Positions 16,552-28,333 of a stretch of DNA of 64,000 bases are shown here, in pieces. The notes below the pieces were generated by a model, which saw only the letters and a list, made by a program, of their open reading frames with translations, was not told the origin of the DNA and did no database searches. The position numbers and the translations under genes were made by a program. Source of the DNA: Diphasiastrum complanatum (lineage: Eukaryota; Streptophyta; Lycopodiopsida; Lycopodiales; Lycopodiaceae); contig CM055099.1 in the NCBI GenBank assembly GCA_029204225.1, forward strand, positions 66,181,852 to 66,245,851, given 5' to 3'. Position 1 is the first letter of the stretch, and every line of letters starts with the position of its first letter.

Positions 16552-16622
<71 letters not shown>
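16552..16622. repeat. (AG)n microsatellite
   Basis: About 70 bp of pure AG repeat. A second run of similar length lies 330 bp further on, in the same orientation. Confidence 0.95.
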
Positions 16623-16624
<2 letters not shown>

Positions 16625-16949
16625 CTTACATGCTGAGGAGTCTTTTTATGAGCCCTATGTCAGTGACATGTTGGTGCAGGTTGTGGGCCACTCACATTCT
16701 GAAAAATGACACATGGGTTTATTATTTGTTCCATAATTTTGTTTGAAATAAACTTGAACTCCTTATATCCGGTTGAGAAAGTTAACTTATTAGCTCAAAA
16801 ATGATTTAGAACATGATCTAAATTTGGTCTTATATATGATGAGATCAAGCACATACAAGTGGTGAGAAACATTCAATCAAAAGTAGGGTTTCAAAGCTAA
16901 AAATTGAGTGGAAAATGGTAGAAAGGCCCTAGTTGAAAAAAAACATAGT

Positions 16950-16953
<4 letters not shown>

Positions 16954-17026
<73 letters not shown>
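16954..17026. repeat. (GA)n microsatellite
   Basis: About 73 bp of pure GA repeat on the plus strand, roughly 640 bp upstream of the MCU TATA box. Confidence 0.95.
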
Positions 17027-17028
<2 letters not shown>

Positions 17029-17240
17029 GTTTAACATAGAATTATGGAGATAAAAAATCAAATGACAATTCTAATATAATATAAGAGTGTCATGTCATGT
17101 CAGCTTTTAATATCAGTGTTATTTTTTTCTCTCAAATGTCCTCAACTATGTACTAGACTCGAACCCGTGCACTCAAACATCTATGTTTTGCAAACCTTGA
17201 CCTCATGGATTGTGTTCGCATTTGTGTGGTGAACCTCCTC

Positions 17241-17355
17241 TGCACAAAACAAAACAAAATGGCAAAGAATAATAATAAAAAGAAGGCCCGAGGATGAAAT
17301 AGGCATGCACAAAACATAACAAATTGGCAAAGAATAATAATAAGAAGAAGGCGTA
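17241..17355. repeat. Two tandem 65-bp units upstream of MCU
   Basis: GCACAAAACAWAACAAAWTG followed by GCAAAGAATAATAATA occurs at 17241 and again at about 17306. A weaker, diverged echo lies near 17530-17590. These flank the fold-back at 17362-17487. Confidence 0.65.
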
Positions 17356-17361
17356 AAAGGC

Positions 17362-17487
17362 ATTGGGTTTAAATGTAGGTGCCCCGTCCAACGGTGCAAG
17401 TTAAGTGAGAGAGTGTTGATGACACTCTCTCACTTAACCCTGACCTTGGGATTTGGGATGGGCACCTGACATTTAAAGCATGTGCCT
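17362..17487. repeat. Fold-back (inverted repeat) in the MCU upstream region
   Basis: The core is a perfect 17-bp stem, 17400-17416 against 17422-17438, with a five-base loop (TGATG). Similarity of the arms extends outward: TTTAAATGTAGGTGCCC on the left pairs imperfectly with GGGCACCTGACATTTAAA on the right. It lies about 220 bp upstream of the TATA box. It could be a small MITE-like insertion or a source of hairpin RNA; no clear target-site duplication was identified. Confidence 0.75.
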
Positions 17488-17662
17488 GATGTACTAAAAG
17501 TCAAGAAAAAAAAATAGTAGTATTGGTGTAGAAAAAAGAGAGAACAAACAAAAATGGTAAAGAAGAAGAAGAAGAAAGAATAGAAGGAAAACATAAAAAC
17601 ACGTCGTTTGTATTTCCAAAACCCGCCCCCCCCCCCCCCCGCGCACCCCCTCTCACTCACAC

Positions 17663-17670
17663 TATATATA
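17663..17670 (+). promoter_or_regulatory. TATA box of MCU
   Basis: TATATATA lies 108 bp upstream of the chosen MCU start codon, just after a C-rich stretch (17626-17650) and a CT-rich stretch. Transcription would be expected to start about 30 bp downstream, near 17693, giving a leader of roughly 85 nt. Confidence 0.5.
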
Positions 17671-17777
17671 CTGTGCTCTCCTCCGTTGCGATCATGCCAT
17701 GGCTTGCGTTTCCTCCTCCCTCCCTCGCCTCTCTCCTCCTCCCTCCCTCTCCTCTTCGACCCCGTCTTGCCTCGGCT

Positions 17778-18233
17778 ATGGCAGCCAGACGAGCCTTCCT
17801 GCGCTCTATCACTTCCAAATTACCAATCACCTCCTCCTCTGGAACTCGCAATTGGCTCACTCCTGCTTTGGGCTCCCATCACAGGCCTGATGCTTATGAT
17901 CAGCGAGACCGCTTCGGAAGATCGAGTAGAGTCGGTGATAGAGTGGGGCAGCTGCAGCAATGGAAGGGGCAGCAGATCCGGGAGTATCAGGACTGTGGGC
18001 TGCAGGTGGATGAGGCTCGCAGGTTGCTGAAGCAGGTGAATATGGAGTCGCTGAGGAAGCAGCTTCATGCCAACGGGCATAAGGAGTTTGTTACCTATGA
18101 GGATTTGGTCCATCTTTGCCGGCAGACGGGCGTGGCTGCCTCGGAGGAGGCTGCGGAGCGATTTGTTCAAGCCTTGGATGAGGCCGGAGTTGTCCTTATC
18201 TTTCGTGGCAAAGTGTTCCTTCATCCCGAGGAG
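17778..18233 (+). CDS. MCU: Mitochondrial calcium uniporter, exon 1
   Basis: This exon encodes residues 1-152 of an MCU-family channel subunit, which lets Ca2+ cross the inner mitochondrial membrane. The start MAARRAFLRSITSKL is rich in Arg and Ser with no acidic residues, as in a mitochondrial presequence. The following part (GLQVDEARRLLKQVNMESLR, TYEDLVHLCRQTGV, FVQALDEAGVVLIFRGKVFL) is the N-terminal domain typical of plant MCUs. I chose the ATG at 17778 because an in-frame ATG at 17694 lies almost at the expected transcription start. The exon ends at GAG followed by the donor GTAATA, phase 0. It is GC-richer than its surroundings. The protein would total 305 residues, slightly shorter than many plant family members. 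Function is inferred from family features. Confidence 0.9.
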
Positions 18234-18341
18234 GTAATACTGCCATACTTACGCCTTCAAGATCCTTTTTTAACTGTTCTGTTCATCGGCTGCGAGAAAA
18301 TTCCTGTTGGGTTATGATTGATTGGTTTGATTTCTTTTGCA

Positions 18342-18397
<56 letters not shown>
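18342..18397. repeat. (CT)n(TA)n microsatellite
   Basis: A short CT run passes directly into a TA run about 110 bp inside the MCU intron. Confidence 0.95.
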
Positions 18398-18398
<1 letters not shown>

Positions 18399-19215
18399 TA
18401 TAGATATATACACAACCCACCCTCTGTCAGAAAGGCACTGCCCGACGGTGTTATAACCTGTCGTCTATCATGCATACATCCATTCATTGCTGCCTACTGT
18501 GTATATGTATATATATGAGGCAAGCGACCCTCTGTCTGAACAGCACTTCTTCAGGCTGCTGTATGTGTGACCTGTCGTCCGCCATGCATCCATCTATTGT
18601 GATTCCACCAGTGTTGTCATCTATAGTCGAGCCATCAGATGTCCATACAAATGACTCCAATTTGCGATATGTTCCCATCCATTTGCATTCATCAGCACAG
18701 AAGTGCTGCCATCATACTCATGCCATCAGATGTCCAAGGCATCCATCTGCATTCATCAGCACAGAAGTGCTGTCGTCTATACTTATGCCATCAGATGTCC
18801 AATGCATACATCCATATGCATTCATTAGCATACAGAAGTCGCTTTTAGGGATCCACTCCGTTTTACAAACCTTCTTCAAGTTTGAGGAATAAGGCAGAGA
18901 TTGATGTATGTGACGGATTAACTCAAATCACTAATTGCTGCTTCAAAACATAACTGAAAGGTGAACGTGATGGGAGAATAGCATACGAATTGTAAACTGA
19001 AGGAAGTTTTAGAGTTTAAAAACACGAGGCCTAAAAGGAGATCAGCCGAAAGCTTTTGCTGAGGAAGAGTACGGATTGCACAATTCACATAAGTTATAAC
19101 TTATGATAAAGTGAATATACTTCATATCTGAAGAGCAGAGCTCTTGTTTTAGTTTGATCTTGAAACCATCAACAAAGCTTTGTGAAAAAAGGTAGTTCTT
19201 AGACAACCATGTGGA
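18398..19215. other. MCU intron segment with CATCAG/CATCCA-rich short repeats
   Basis: Between about 18580 and 18830 the words GCCATCAGATGTCC and GCATTCATYAGCA recur three or more times in loose tandem. No coding feature is supported here. Confidence 0.4.
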
Positions 19216-19491
19216 CATAGAATTAATGAACCGTTAACGATTCAGTATGGTTCTCAGAACCGTACTGTGAACTGTACGGTTCACAATTTCTTTTGGGGGG
19301 AACCGTGTGAACCGTGGCATAATTAATTAATTTTTTTTTTGTCCCATGTCCAAAATGAGCTATGAGGGGTTTTGGGGGCAAAATTAGAATAATTAATCAA
19401 TCAATCAATTAATTAATTTTTTAGATGAACCATGGTACAGTTCCTGCCACGGCTCCTAGAACCCACGGTTATGGGAACCATGGCTTCTATG
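19216..19491. mobile_element. hAT-type MITE
   Basis: A 276 bp element begins CATAGAA and ends TTCTATG, so its ends are inverted repeats. It is flanked by perfect direct repeats CATGTGGA at 19208-19215 and 19492-19499, the 8-bp target-site duplication usual for hAT elements. A 9-bp reading (CATGTGGAC) shifted by one base is also possible and would suggest a Mutator-type element. The interior is rich in AACCGT/ACGGTT words in both orientations and has no coding capacity, so it would depend on a transposase supplied elsewhere. Confidence 0.75.
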
Positions 19492-19769
19492 CATGTGGAC
19501 TATCTCTTTTGGACTTAAGCAAGTATTACCACAAAATTAGGGTTTTGAGTCCTCTCATTTTGATCCTAGCTGAACTTTTTTCCTCTAATTAACGATATTA
19601 CCATTACTGAAAGAAGCCATATGTTTGATGATATTACCATCACTGAATGAAGCCATCAAGTTGTGAGGATTACAAGGAGTGGGAGATTGGGATAACTAGT
19701 CCCAGTGCTCACATTGGACATTGATAATGTAAAACATGTAAAGGATATCTAATGAAAATGGAAAGACCC

Positions 19770-21530
19770 ACTTGCATCCAATGGCCTTTTAACCTGTAGG
19801 TAATTGAACAAGTCTCCAAGTCTTGTTCTTCATGATTGAGTCGTACTCCTCATCCATATCTTTCCTCCAAATATCCTCTTTTTCAGCCTCTCTGAAAGTA
19901 GATAGATCCTTGGTTTCTAATACTGTGGCCATATATGCAAAATGTACCCTATTCTTCAGAAGATAGATCCATGTCGTCCTAGAATAGTCATCCACAAACA
20001 CCATAAAGTAACTTGCTCCCCCATAAGATTGAGTCCTCATAGGACCACACAAATATGTATGAACAAGTTCTAGAACATTTTTCGCCCTGAATGTACTAGG
20101 CAAAAATTTCTTCATATAATGCTTGCCTAAGACACAGCCTTCACAAACCTTGTGATCAGAAACAACTTGAGGTAAACCTGTAACCATTTTAAATTTCCTC
20201 AAGACTTGTAGACTTTTGTAATTCAGATGTCCATACCTCTCGTGCCATAACTTACTCAATGATCCAGTATCCGCAACACTTGCATGATGATCCATCACCT
20301 GAGCTTGAAGTTTATACAACCGCCCTGCAAGTATGCCCTTAGCTACTACTTCATTATTTTTCCTCTTGATGAGACACCGTTGTTCATCAAACTGCACCAC
20401 CATGTGTTGCTTTGCAATAGCTGATACTGATAGTAAGTTTTTCTTGATTCCCGGTACATAAAGCACATCCTTTATGTTTCCAATCTTCCCTGACTCCCTT
20501 TATATCATATGTGTAGTTGTCCCCCAACTTCACATTTGACCCATCATCTAATTTTTGAAAATTAGATAGCCAGTCTCGCCTAGGTGTCATGTGCTTCGAA
20601 GCTCCTGAATCAATAAACCAAAAGTCATCTTCCTTCGAGAAGCCACCACCAGAAGATGTCGATGCCAAAAACAACTCATAGTCTTTAAGATCCAAAGCAC
20701 TCAATTTTGCATTAGATGTTTCTTCTTCTTCAGCAAAATTCCCGTCCTGTTTTTTCTTGAATTTGTTGTGCCAGCACTCCTTTGCATAATGTTCTGATTT
20801 TCCGCAAATAAAGCAGTTTCCTTTTCGAACCACTTTTTTTCCATCTTCTGATCGATTCGATTGATTCTCCTCCATATCTTGCTGCTGCTTCTTCTTCTTC
20901 TTCCCTTTGCCACCCTTCTTGGAACTTTGCTCTTGCTTCTTTGCCAGGAATGCCGGTTCCTTGAAATTGTCTCTGTTGACAATATTCTGTCGTCTCATTT
21001 CTTCCTGTAGTAAGATAGCATTTAGCTCATCGAAAGAAGGTCTCGTTTCTCTTAACGATAGCATCATTACAAAGTTCGATAGGCCAAAGGTAGACTATTA
21101 AGCACTATGGATACCAATACTGAATCTTGAACACTTTCTCCAACTGCAATAAGTTGCCCTCTCAGATCTTTCACTCGAGTAAAGTAGTCCGTTACTGATT
21201 CACCTGTACCCATCTTCAACGTGTGAAGCTTATTAGTCAAGAACAAGATCCGTGACTGATTTACCGTCTCATACAAGTTCTTAAGTATATCCCAAGCCTC
21301 CTTGGGTCCAGCAGTGATATGAGGTATAATCATATCTCTAATTGATAAGTTGATGATATGATGAGCTTTTCTTTTACGTCTCTGATACTCCCGCAACTCT
21401 TTGTCAGTGGTAGGAGGTATCTCGACACCTGTGACGATCTCCCAATATTCTCTATCTTGGAGAATATTTTGCATCTTTTTAATGGTGTTGGGAAGAAATT
21501 TCAGCATATTGTAAGCTTAATTCTATAAAG
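19770..21530 (-). mobile_element. Ty1/Copia relic: gag, zinc knuckle, protease, integrase start, reverse transcriptase scrap
   Basis: The minus strand from 21507 encodes a UBN2-type gag (KEAWDILKNLYETVNQSRI, LVSIVLNSLPLAYRTL), then after a frame change at 21067 the gag end and a CCHC knuckle CFICGKSEHYAKEC near 20800, protease core FWFIDSGASKHMT near 20610, pre-integrase (LWHERYGHLNYKSL, CEGCVLGKHYMKKF) and the integrase start (HTYLCGPM, FVDDYSRTTWIYLLKNR). It then jumps directly to an early reverse-transcriptase scrap (YDSIMKNKTWRLVQLPTG), so most of the integrase is deleted. No LTR was recognised at either end. It lies antisense inside the MCU intron. Confidence 0.9.
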
Positions 21531-24170
21531 AGATTATTCAATTTTATTTTCAGTTTTGCTGCATAATTAACTTATAACACAACTAAGGATTTCGATTGAT
21601 TTGCAAATCGTAGTTAGTTTTATAGGTCATACATTTTTTACTTTGAGGGTGGTTATGCAAGGATCTATAGCGCACAGGTGAGCACTAATTTGATTTCATA
21701 AGACATGATCTATTTGCTGTAGGGCAGGTGCTTTTGAAGAGTTGCTCAGGTGTGTAAATAGATCAGGATTCAGGATGCGCAATCTGCTTGCAGCATGGCA
21801 GTCTTTGTCAAAGACTTGCTCATGGGAGCTGATAGATGGCATAGGGAATGGCCGCCATTTGTGATTCATGCAAGAGCTCTAGCTCGAGCTGTCAGCGGCT
21901 TGTTGACGAGAACAAGGAAATGGATGTCTCGTTGTTAAAGCGGCTTTTTTTAATTAACTACTCTATGTGTTTAAAGGGAGGGGGAAGATGAATTTTCGAA
22001 CAAATTATTTGAACAAATTTTGCATGTTTATTTGGCAATTCTTTCACATTTTATTTCGAATTTTTTACCTCAAAAAATGCATTAATATAGGTACTGGAAT
22101 GCAGTAACTAGATTTTGCATTTGCCAAATGTGTACATGACGGCCAAATAACAAATTTGTTAACTAATCTTCGATATGGAGTAATCATCAAACTTGGATAT
22201 GGACGTAGACCCTAGTGATTATTGCCATTAACAACTAGTTATTTATGTTTCCTCAGTAGCATCCTTGCATTGGAGACATAGTAGTCTCAAAATTCACAAG
22301 TTTTGTGACCTATGCATATTTTTTATTACGTCGCCTGAAGGGCAATCCATTTATGGCTTTGTTGGCGACTATCAAAAGTATGATAAGAGGAAAGGACAAC
22401 AATGCGAATACCATTATCCGTTTGATAAGATATTTGCTTGTATACTAAAGCCTCTTGGAGTATATGCTAAAGGTCAGTTGACCTGGATTGAATAGGAGTG
22501 TAAGAAAAATGAGCAAAAGTCATTTTAGCATACACTGAATTTCAATCGGCAATAGACTAAGCTCATAAATCCATTAGAAACCGAAATAACAAACTTGATT
22601 TGGGAAAAATGAATTTATCATAGAACTCTTAGGTTGAATAGAATGCTTATTTGCAATCTAATGTTGATTAGTATTGCACGAATAAATTAATCCATTAATA
22701 GGAAACTTCTACTAGAATCATTTTAATCAATTTTGTCCTTGATCGAATAACTTCCATTCTAAGTTGGTCATCTTAAAGGGTATTGGGTCGAGAAATGACT
22801 GAATAGATTAGAAAAAGGAGGGAAGTGAATACGAGTTGGAATTTGAGTTATGAGGATAGAATTTGGAGGAACTCCCGAAAACCTGACAAAGTGCATTCGA
22901 CATAAAGACTGGAAACTTTACATGAATCATTTCACAAATTGGGATATTTCATGGAGATCCCTAATCTGGCAATTCATTTGAATAACACAAAATTCATTCT
23001 TATAAAAAATCTTTTACAACCATGTAATATGGCAATTAATAATTCCATGTTTGGGCAAAATGAACCATGAATAAAGGGTGAGCAGTAATTCTAATCACAT
23101 TCCTAGCAGTTAGTAAGAAGAAGCTTATCTCTTGAGTCGGGAGACTTTGGTTGGTAAGGGATATAGATAGCTTATTATTGATAGCTTGGAAGTTTAATTT
23201 TGAAGAAAAATTCCAAAAGGATTTTTCCAATTATGTGTATCATGTTGCCTTTCTATTACATTTATGGATTTTGGATCCATGAGTGGCTATAGTACATTAA
23301 AGAGAGAGTTTTTCTAGGAATCTGGTTGTAAAGACATGTTTCTACATGCTCTATAAGTGGGATAGGGCATCCCGGATGGATTTTTGTGCGGCTAGAAATG
23401 TACTGATCATGAATCCGGTTGATTTGTATCAGGACTAGAAAGTTCTATTACAAGAAGTGGTTTGCTGGATCTAGTCTCATATTCCTTGTTGATTGAGTTA
23501 ATCAACTTGATCTTAGTGTGAACTAGGATCCGTGAGAGGTTGATGGAAGGAAAGAAATTTCGTGTTAACAAAAGAAAAAATTTGATTGTCAAGTCCTATT
23601 CAACTAGGGTTAACCAGGGACATGGCATACTTTCCTCTTCATTTTTATCATCATAATGGGAATTTAGCACTCTTGAGAAATAATACTCTCTTAGAGTTAA
23701 TTGAGTTATAGGGTTCTCAATTAAGTAAATGTGCTTTTTCAAACTTGGTTTTTTCAGAATGGAAATGTTCTTGCAAGTGGTCTTGAGAACCCCCAAAAAC
23801 GGTATAATTGTTATTCTTGTCACGAACAAAAAAAAGTCTCTTTTTTTTATGTATTTTGAAAAAAAACTTTACGCATGCGTAATGCCTTTTTGTTGACACC
23901 CATAAAAGGAGGTCATTTTTTGAAGTATCTTAGGGAATATTCCAAATGTTTCCCTACCTGGAAAAATTACCCATTCAATAGGAAATTATGTTTTTTACAT
24001 GAGAAAGTTGAATGGCTGCGAGTGATTAACATGAAACAATGGCCCATGCTATGGCATTCAAGCCTTTTGTGGTACTAGAAAATGAAAAGCTGATATGCTA
24101 GGGATTGTCGTGACACCTATCAAGAGACATGGAAAAGATCGGACCTATCAGAGGAGTCATAAAGTTTGAC
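21531..24170. other. MCU intron, unassigned
   Basis: This stretch has AT-rich sequence and short open frames only. I recognise no protein family, RNA gene or terminal repeats in it. Confidence 0.35.
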
Positions 24171-24177
24171 CCGATTT

Positions 24178-24357
24178 GAACCCAATATGATCTTGGATAC
24201 AAGAACTAAATGATTACGTAATTGTATAGTTATCAAGCATCTGGTTAGATGGAAAGGTCATATAGATGATGACCCCTCTTGGGAACAGGGGATAGCATTA
24301 GAAAGAACTTCCCTAACTTTAAGTTTTGAGGACGAAACTTACTTAAAAGGGGAAGTA
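24178..24357 (+). mobile_element. Ty3/Gypsy pol C-terminus with chromodomain-like end
   Basis: The plus strand reads MILDTRTK, a stop, then IVIKHLVRWKGHIDDDPSWE and FEDETYLKGEV. This is the integrase C-terminal region and chromodomain-like tail of plant Gypsy elements, which helps direct insertion into chromatin. A polypurine tract AAAAGGGGAAG (24345-24355) follows at the usual distance. Everything upstream of it is missing or unrecognisable. Confidence 0.75.
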
Positions 24358-24975
24358 TGTCATGCCCACGATTGGTCTATTGACCTCAGATCTATGTCCG
24401 TCAAAAGGCACAATCAATCATGATTTTGAGGGGTGGTTGGGGCGCTCATGATATTAAGTCATGAAAATGTGTTGAGGCCTAAAATCCAATGGTGAATTTA
24501 TATGGATCTAGCAGTGACTCATTGGTCAATGGCAAATGTGACCTAGTTAGGCTGTTGTTGTGTCCCAATTCACTCCTAGTTGGGGTAGAACCTTGGAGGG
24601 TATAATATACCCATATGTCCCTCCAAGAAGTAAGCTTGATCTAGGAGTAGTAGCTACATGTTGCTGGATTGGCATACCTCCTATATGGTGAGTTCTTGCT
24701 AGTGGTGCATAGCTTGGGAGATAGATTTGATTGATCTCAGTTTGGTTGGGTTGGTTTGATCCACCATTTGTTCCCTATGTGTCTTTGGAACCAGCATCCT
24801 AGTTTGTTGATCTTCGTGGTCTTGAGAGGTTGTTTATCTTCACATTTGCTCCATGGGACTTGGAAGTTTATTTCCACTTATCAGTGGACCTTATTTAGGC
24901 TTATACATGATTTCAAGCACTTTGGTTGTTATTATTTTGATTGTTATGGGACCAGGTTCTTCTATTAACAATTTC
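24358..24975 (+). repeat. Probable Gypsy 3' LTR
   Basis: TGTCATGCCCACG begins right after the polypurine tract. An end at ATTAACA near 24970 would give about 610 bp. The left end is well placed; the right end is a guess since no second LTR is available for comparison. Confidence 0.4.
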
Positions 24976-25000
24976 TTGTGGGCTAGTTGTAGAGGAAGAC

Positions 25001-25525
25001 ATCCTTGGGATGGTACCCACGAACAAGATTTGTGGAAGGGCTATGGATTTGAGGCAAAGAGGGCTTTTGCTGATAGAGTGACAGTTCCTCCTCCAAACTT
25101 GTTTGCCATCTAAAAGCAGGGGCTGTACCAATATGACAAACAAAGACCTCATTTTCCAACTCCATAGATGAATCTTTCTACATTTGTTTTGCATTGCAAA
25201 GAGGACTTCAAATCCCTGAGAACTATCTTGTCTACACATGTATGACATTTTTCTAAAAGCATCCTTGGGATGGTACTCATGAACAAGATTCGTGGAAGGG
25301 CTATGGATTTGAGGCAAAGAGGGTTTTTGCTGATAGAGTGACATTTCCTCCTCCAAACTTGTTTGCCATCTAAAAGCAGGGGCTGTACCAATATGACAAA
25401 CAAAGACCTCATTTTCCAACTCTATAGATGAATCTTTCTACATTTGTTTTGCAATCAAAGAGGACTTTTAATCCCTTAGAACTATCTTGTCTACACATCT
25501 ATGACATTTGTAATTGGCTTCAAAC
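25001..25525. repeat. Two tandem 260-bp units
   Basis: ATCCTTGGGATGGTAC starts at 25001 and again at 25261. The two 260 bp units match along their whole length with scattered substitutions and a few-base indel near 25455. Both strands contain open frames across the units, but none resembles a known protein. Confidence 0.9.
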
Positions 25526-25679
25526 TCTAGATCAAGGTGTTGTAGGAAAGTATTGCTTCTATTATATACTCTCCAAATGTGGCATTCCCTTATTTGTCTC
25601 TTGCGGACTATACTTTTGGTTTTGTTCGCTTGTATTGTATTGTGATGTTTGAGAATTTACAAAAGTTTCCAAATGTATT

Positions 25680-26095
25680 GAAGTGTCTCCATAGATTTGC
25701 CTTGTGTTGACTACAATAGAATAGCGTAGATGAGTAGCAACATTGCACAACCTGCTACTTACATTGCCATGTGCCTCTCCTCCATATTACACAATCCATA
25801 TGTCTAATTCATCGACTAAAAGATTGAAGTGGGTTGGGGAAAATGGGAAGTCTTGTTTTATCCCTATAGCACTTGAAAAGTATTTCTTTTAGCCAATACG
25901 GATCCATCCACAAGAGGTCTTACCAATTTGATCATGACTTTCTCATAAAACTTAAGTATTAGTCATTCTATCCCATGGTTTTTTTCTTGGGACTCTATCA
26001 TAATCTTTTTTGAAGTTTGCAAAACAACAATGAAGAACATCACCTTTTCCTTGTGCACATTGCTCTCATGGCTACAAGAAGATCTTAGAATGTCT
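25680..26095 (-). mobile_element. LINE reverse-transcriptase relic
   Basis: On the minus strand degenerate frames read DFKKDYDRVPRKK, then AIGIKQDFPFSPTHFNLLVD followed by ELDIWI. These match the conserved LINE reverse-transcriptase order: a DFKKAFD-VPR type block followed by a GVKQGCPLSPTLF type block. Stops and frame changes show it is dead. It belongs to the same broad class as the relics at 42.4 kb and 63.7 kb, but I cannot say they are the same family. Confidence 0.7.
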
Positions 26096-26280
26096 AGAAC
26101 CAACATGAGATGGTGATCTTGCCTTGTTTGCCTCTCCCATTTGGCAATTTTCCCTTCTATTGATGGAATTAAACAACTTGGCCAACATGGTGCTTACTTT
26201 CATTGTTTGGTGATTCTATGCATCTTGTTGTTATAAATTAGAGAACATAGTATTACAATCTCATTAGATTTTTTTATGAA

Positions 26281-27577
26281 CTGAATGACAGATATTGCCA
26301 TCAATCGAAGTCCCAAAAGAACAACGAGCATTCACAAAGCAATCTCCAATTAAGAAAATTCTATGAGAGACTGATAAGGCAAGCAACCAAGGCACCAGTG
26401 GGACAACAACATTTCAAAGATGAAGTGATGCTGGCCCATCAGCCAATCGTGGTAGTAGCTCATCAACTCACCAACCATTGGCAGTTAGTCCATTCATTGC
26501 TTCAATTGCTAGCAACAAGGACACCCATGGTGATCATGCTCATAACCACTCAATAAGCAAGTCATGGCTACTACTGAAGTAGTCGATCTTATGGAAAGGG
26601 AGGCATCTGATCAAGGGGGCTATGAACATGAAGAGGAAGCGAAACCAGAAGAGGACTTGACGAAGTCACATCTAGACAGCCTGCAATAAATAGGGGCTTT
26701 GGTAGTTTGCAAACAATATTTGATGGTGAGTTTGGCAATATAGCCTAAGTTATTGTACTTGAAAGGATCCATTCAAGGTAAAGTCACCCACTTCATGGTG
26801 GACCTAGAAGCCTCTCACAACTACCTATCACAAAGCTTGGCAGATGAGTTGATTATACGATGTGAAGAGAGTGCAACAACCATCAGTTTGGAGATGGCAA
26901 AAGGAACAATGACAACTTGTAGATTGGTGACTAACTTGCCAGTCTCATCAGGGCCTTGGAAGAATTGGTTGACATTCTGGATTTGAATTGGTTCAACAAG
27001 CACGTGGTTGTCTTCTTAGCAAAGGGAGCCAATCTAGTGGTCGTGTATAAATGGAAAGAAAACTTGCACCTTTAGAGCAATGCCAGAGGCGATCGATTAG
27101 AAGAGGAAAAAGACAGTAGAACGTAAGCTTGCAAATTGCAATCTGTATGAATCTCATACACCTCTTTGAAGGAGGGAAATAGGTAGAAGCAAATCAAGTA
27201 GCAACACATCATATGGAACCAAAGGATGCAGATGTTGAACTCCTTCCAAGTTCGACATCAAAAGGAGATTTAAGTGTGAATCTCGAGCTCAAGGAGCTCA
27301 ATCAGAGCGACAATGCATGATCTAGGTCCACGTCTTAGAAAATCATAAGCAACTTGTAGCTTTATATAGGTTTTACATAAGTGAATTTGATTCATGCTTT
27401 TCCTATGCTAATAAATCAAATGTACACATTTTTTTTTTCTATGCCAGTGAAAATTGAACATGCCATCTTATTTTATGTACTTAAGTCAATACGGTCGATC
27501 AATGGGGCCTGCAGCATGCAGCTTAATCTAGTTTGTCCCTAATGAGAACATCAACTTTCTCAAAGGAGGAGAGGGGA
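26281..27577 (+). mobile_element. Gypsy-type gag/protease remnant
   Basis: The clearest part is 26753-26986, which reads GSIQGKVTHFMVDLEASHNY followed by LSQSLADE: the retropepsin pattern of Gypsy elements (usually VDSGASHNFIS) with the SG of the active-site loop replaced by LE. Upstream to about 26281 the sequence is Gln/His/Glu-rich, as in a gag-protease linker. Downstream the internal region is non-coding up to the polypurine tract AGGAGGAGAGGGGA at 27564-27577. Reverse transcriptase and integrase are absent, so it is an internally deleted copy. Confidence 0.6.
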
Positions 27578-28333
27578 TGTTGTAAAGCTGACTTGGGTGC
27601 GATAGGTATGTCCCAAAAGTCCCATAGCAAGTATAGGGAATCCAACATGTGGTGATCTAGTCAAGTAGTTATAAGTCATGAGCTAGCTTTGGAGCTTAGG
27701 TTGAGGCCTAGACAACTCCTAGGTCCCATGTCTAAGAGCTGAGCTAATTCTACCAAGCCCTAATGCCCCAAAAATAATGCAAGTCCTGAAAAGCATGTAG
27801 TTCCAAGACTACGGGGAGGTACTGAAAGAACGATATGGGAAGTCTAGCAAACAAAAACTTGGCAGCTCAACCAGCTCCAGAAATCTAGCGTTAGGTCTCA
27901 ACTTCCTTTACCACTAGCACAAGCTAGGCACACTGCCTAGCTTGTGTTGGTGGCCCTAGGATGGATATAACCTCTTCCTAAACTAATAAAGAGCTTCATT
28001 GGGGATGATTGCCGTTTCGATTTTGCCTCCACAACAAGTCCAAGTGGAAGGACCCTTATTGCAACCTTTTCTCATGGCCAACACTCGAGGATCTAGCCGA
28101 CCATTGCTGTGTTAGTCACTATGCCAATGGGTTGGTTTGGCTAACCACTATGCCGATTTGGCTAATGAGTTTGGTTGGAATCTCGATCATAATTTGATGG
28201 GTGGTTGGACTTGTGAACTTATGATGTTGGCTTTTAGAAAAACTTTTATTGGATGGAATGACGATAGACTTAAGCATGTCTTGGGTTGGGGAAATTGCTC
28301 AAGTTCAGTGCCCTTTGAGGCATTGATGCTACA
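27578..28333 (+). repeat. Gypsy 3' LTR, copy 1
   Basis: The LTR starts TGTTGTAAAGCTG after a purine tract and ends near GCTACA at 28333, giving about 756 bp with TGT/ACA termini. It is homologous in the same orientation to 53111-53885, and the similarity begins upstream in the internal region in both copies. Confidence 0.65.

Noticed and set aside
17150-17185. tRNA gene or SINE B box on the minus strand (GGGTTCGAGTC)
   Set aside because: The bases around the T-loop-like word do not form a T-stem, and there is no A box, anticodon arm or acceptor stem.
17608-18030. Alternative plus-strand frame over MCU exon 1
   Set aside because: It overlaps the MCU frame, is Pro/Ser-rich because of the C-rich leader, and shows no family similarity.
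22265-22495. 76-codon plus-strand frame as a small gene
   Set aside because: It has no recognisable domain and no splice or promoter context, and lies within the MCU intron. Its length is near chance in this amount of sequence.
24913-25419. 168-codon minus-strand frame as a gene
   Set aside because: It spans two tandem 260-bp units and simply repeats itself in two frames; no conserved domain is seen.
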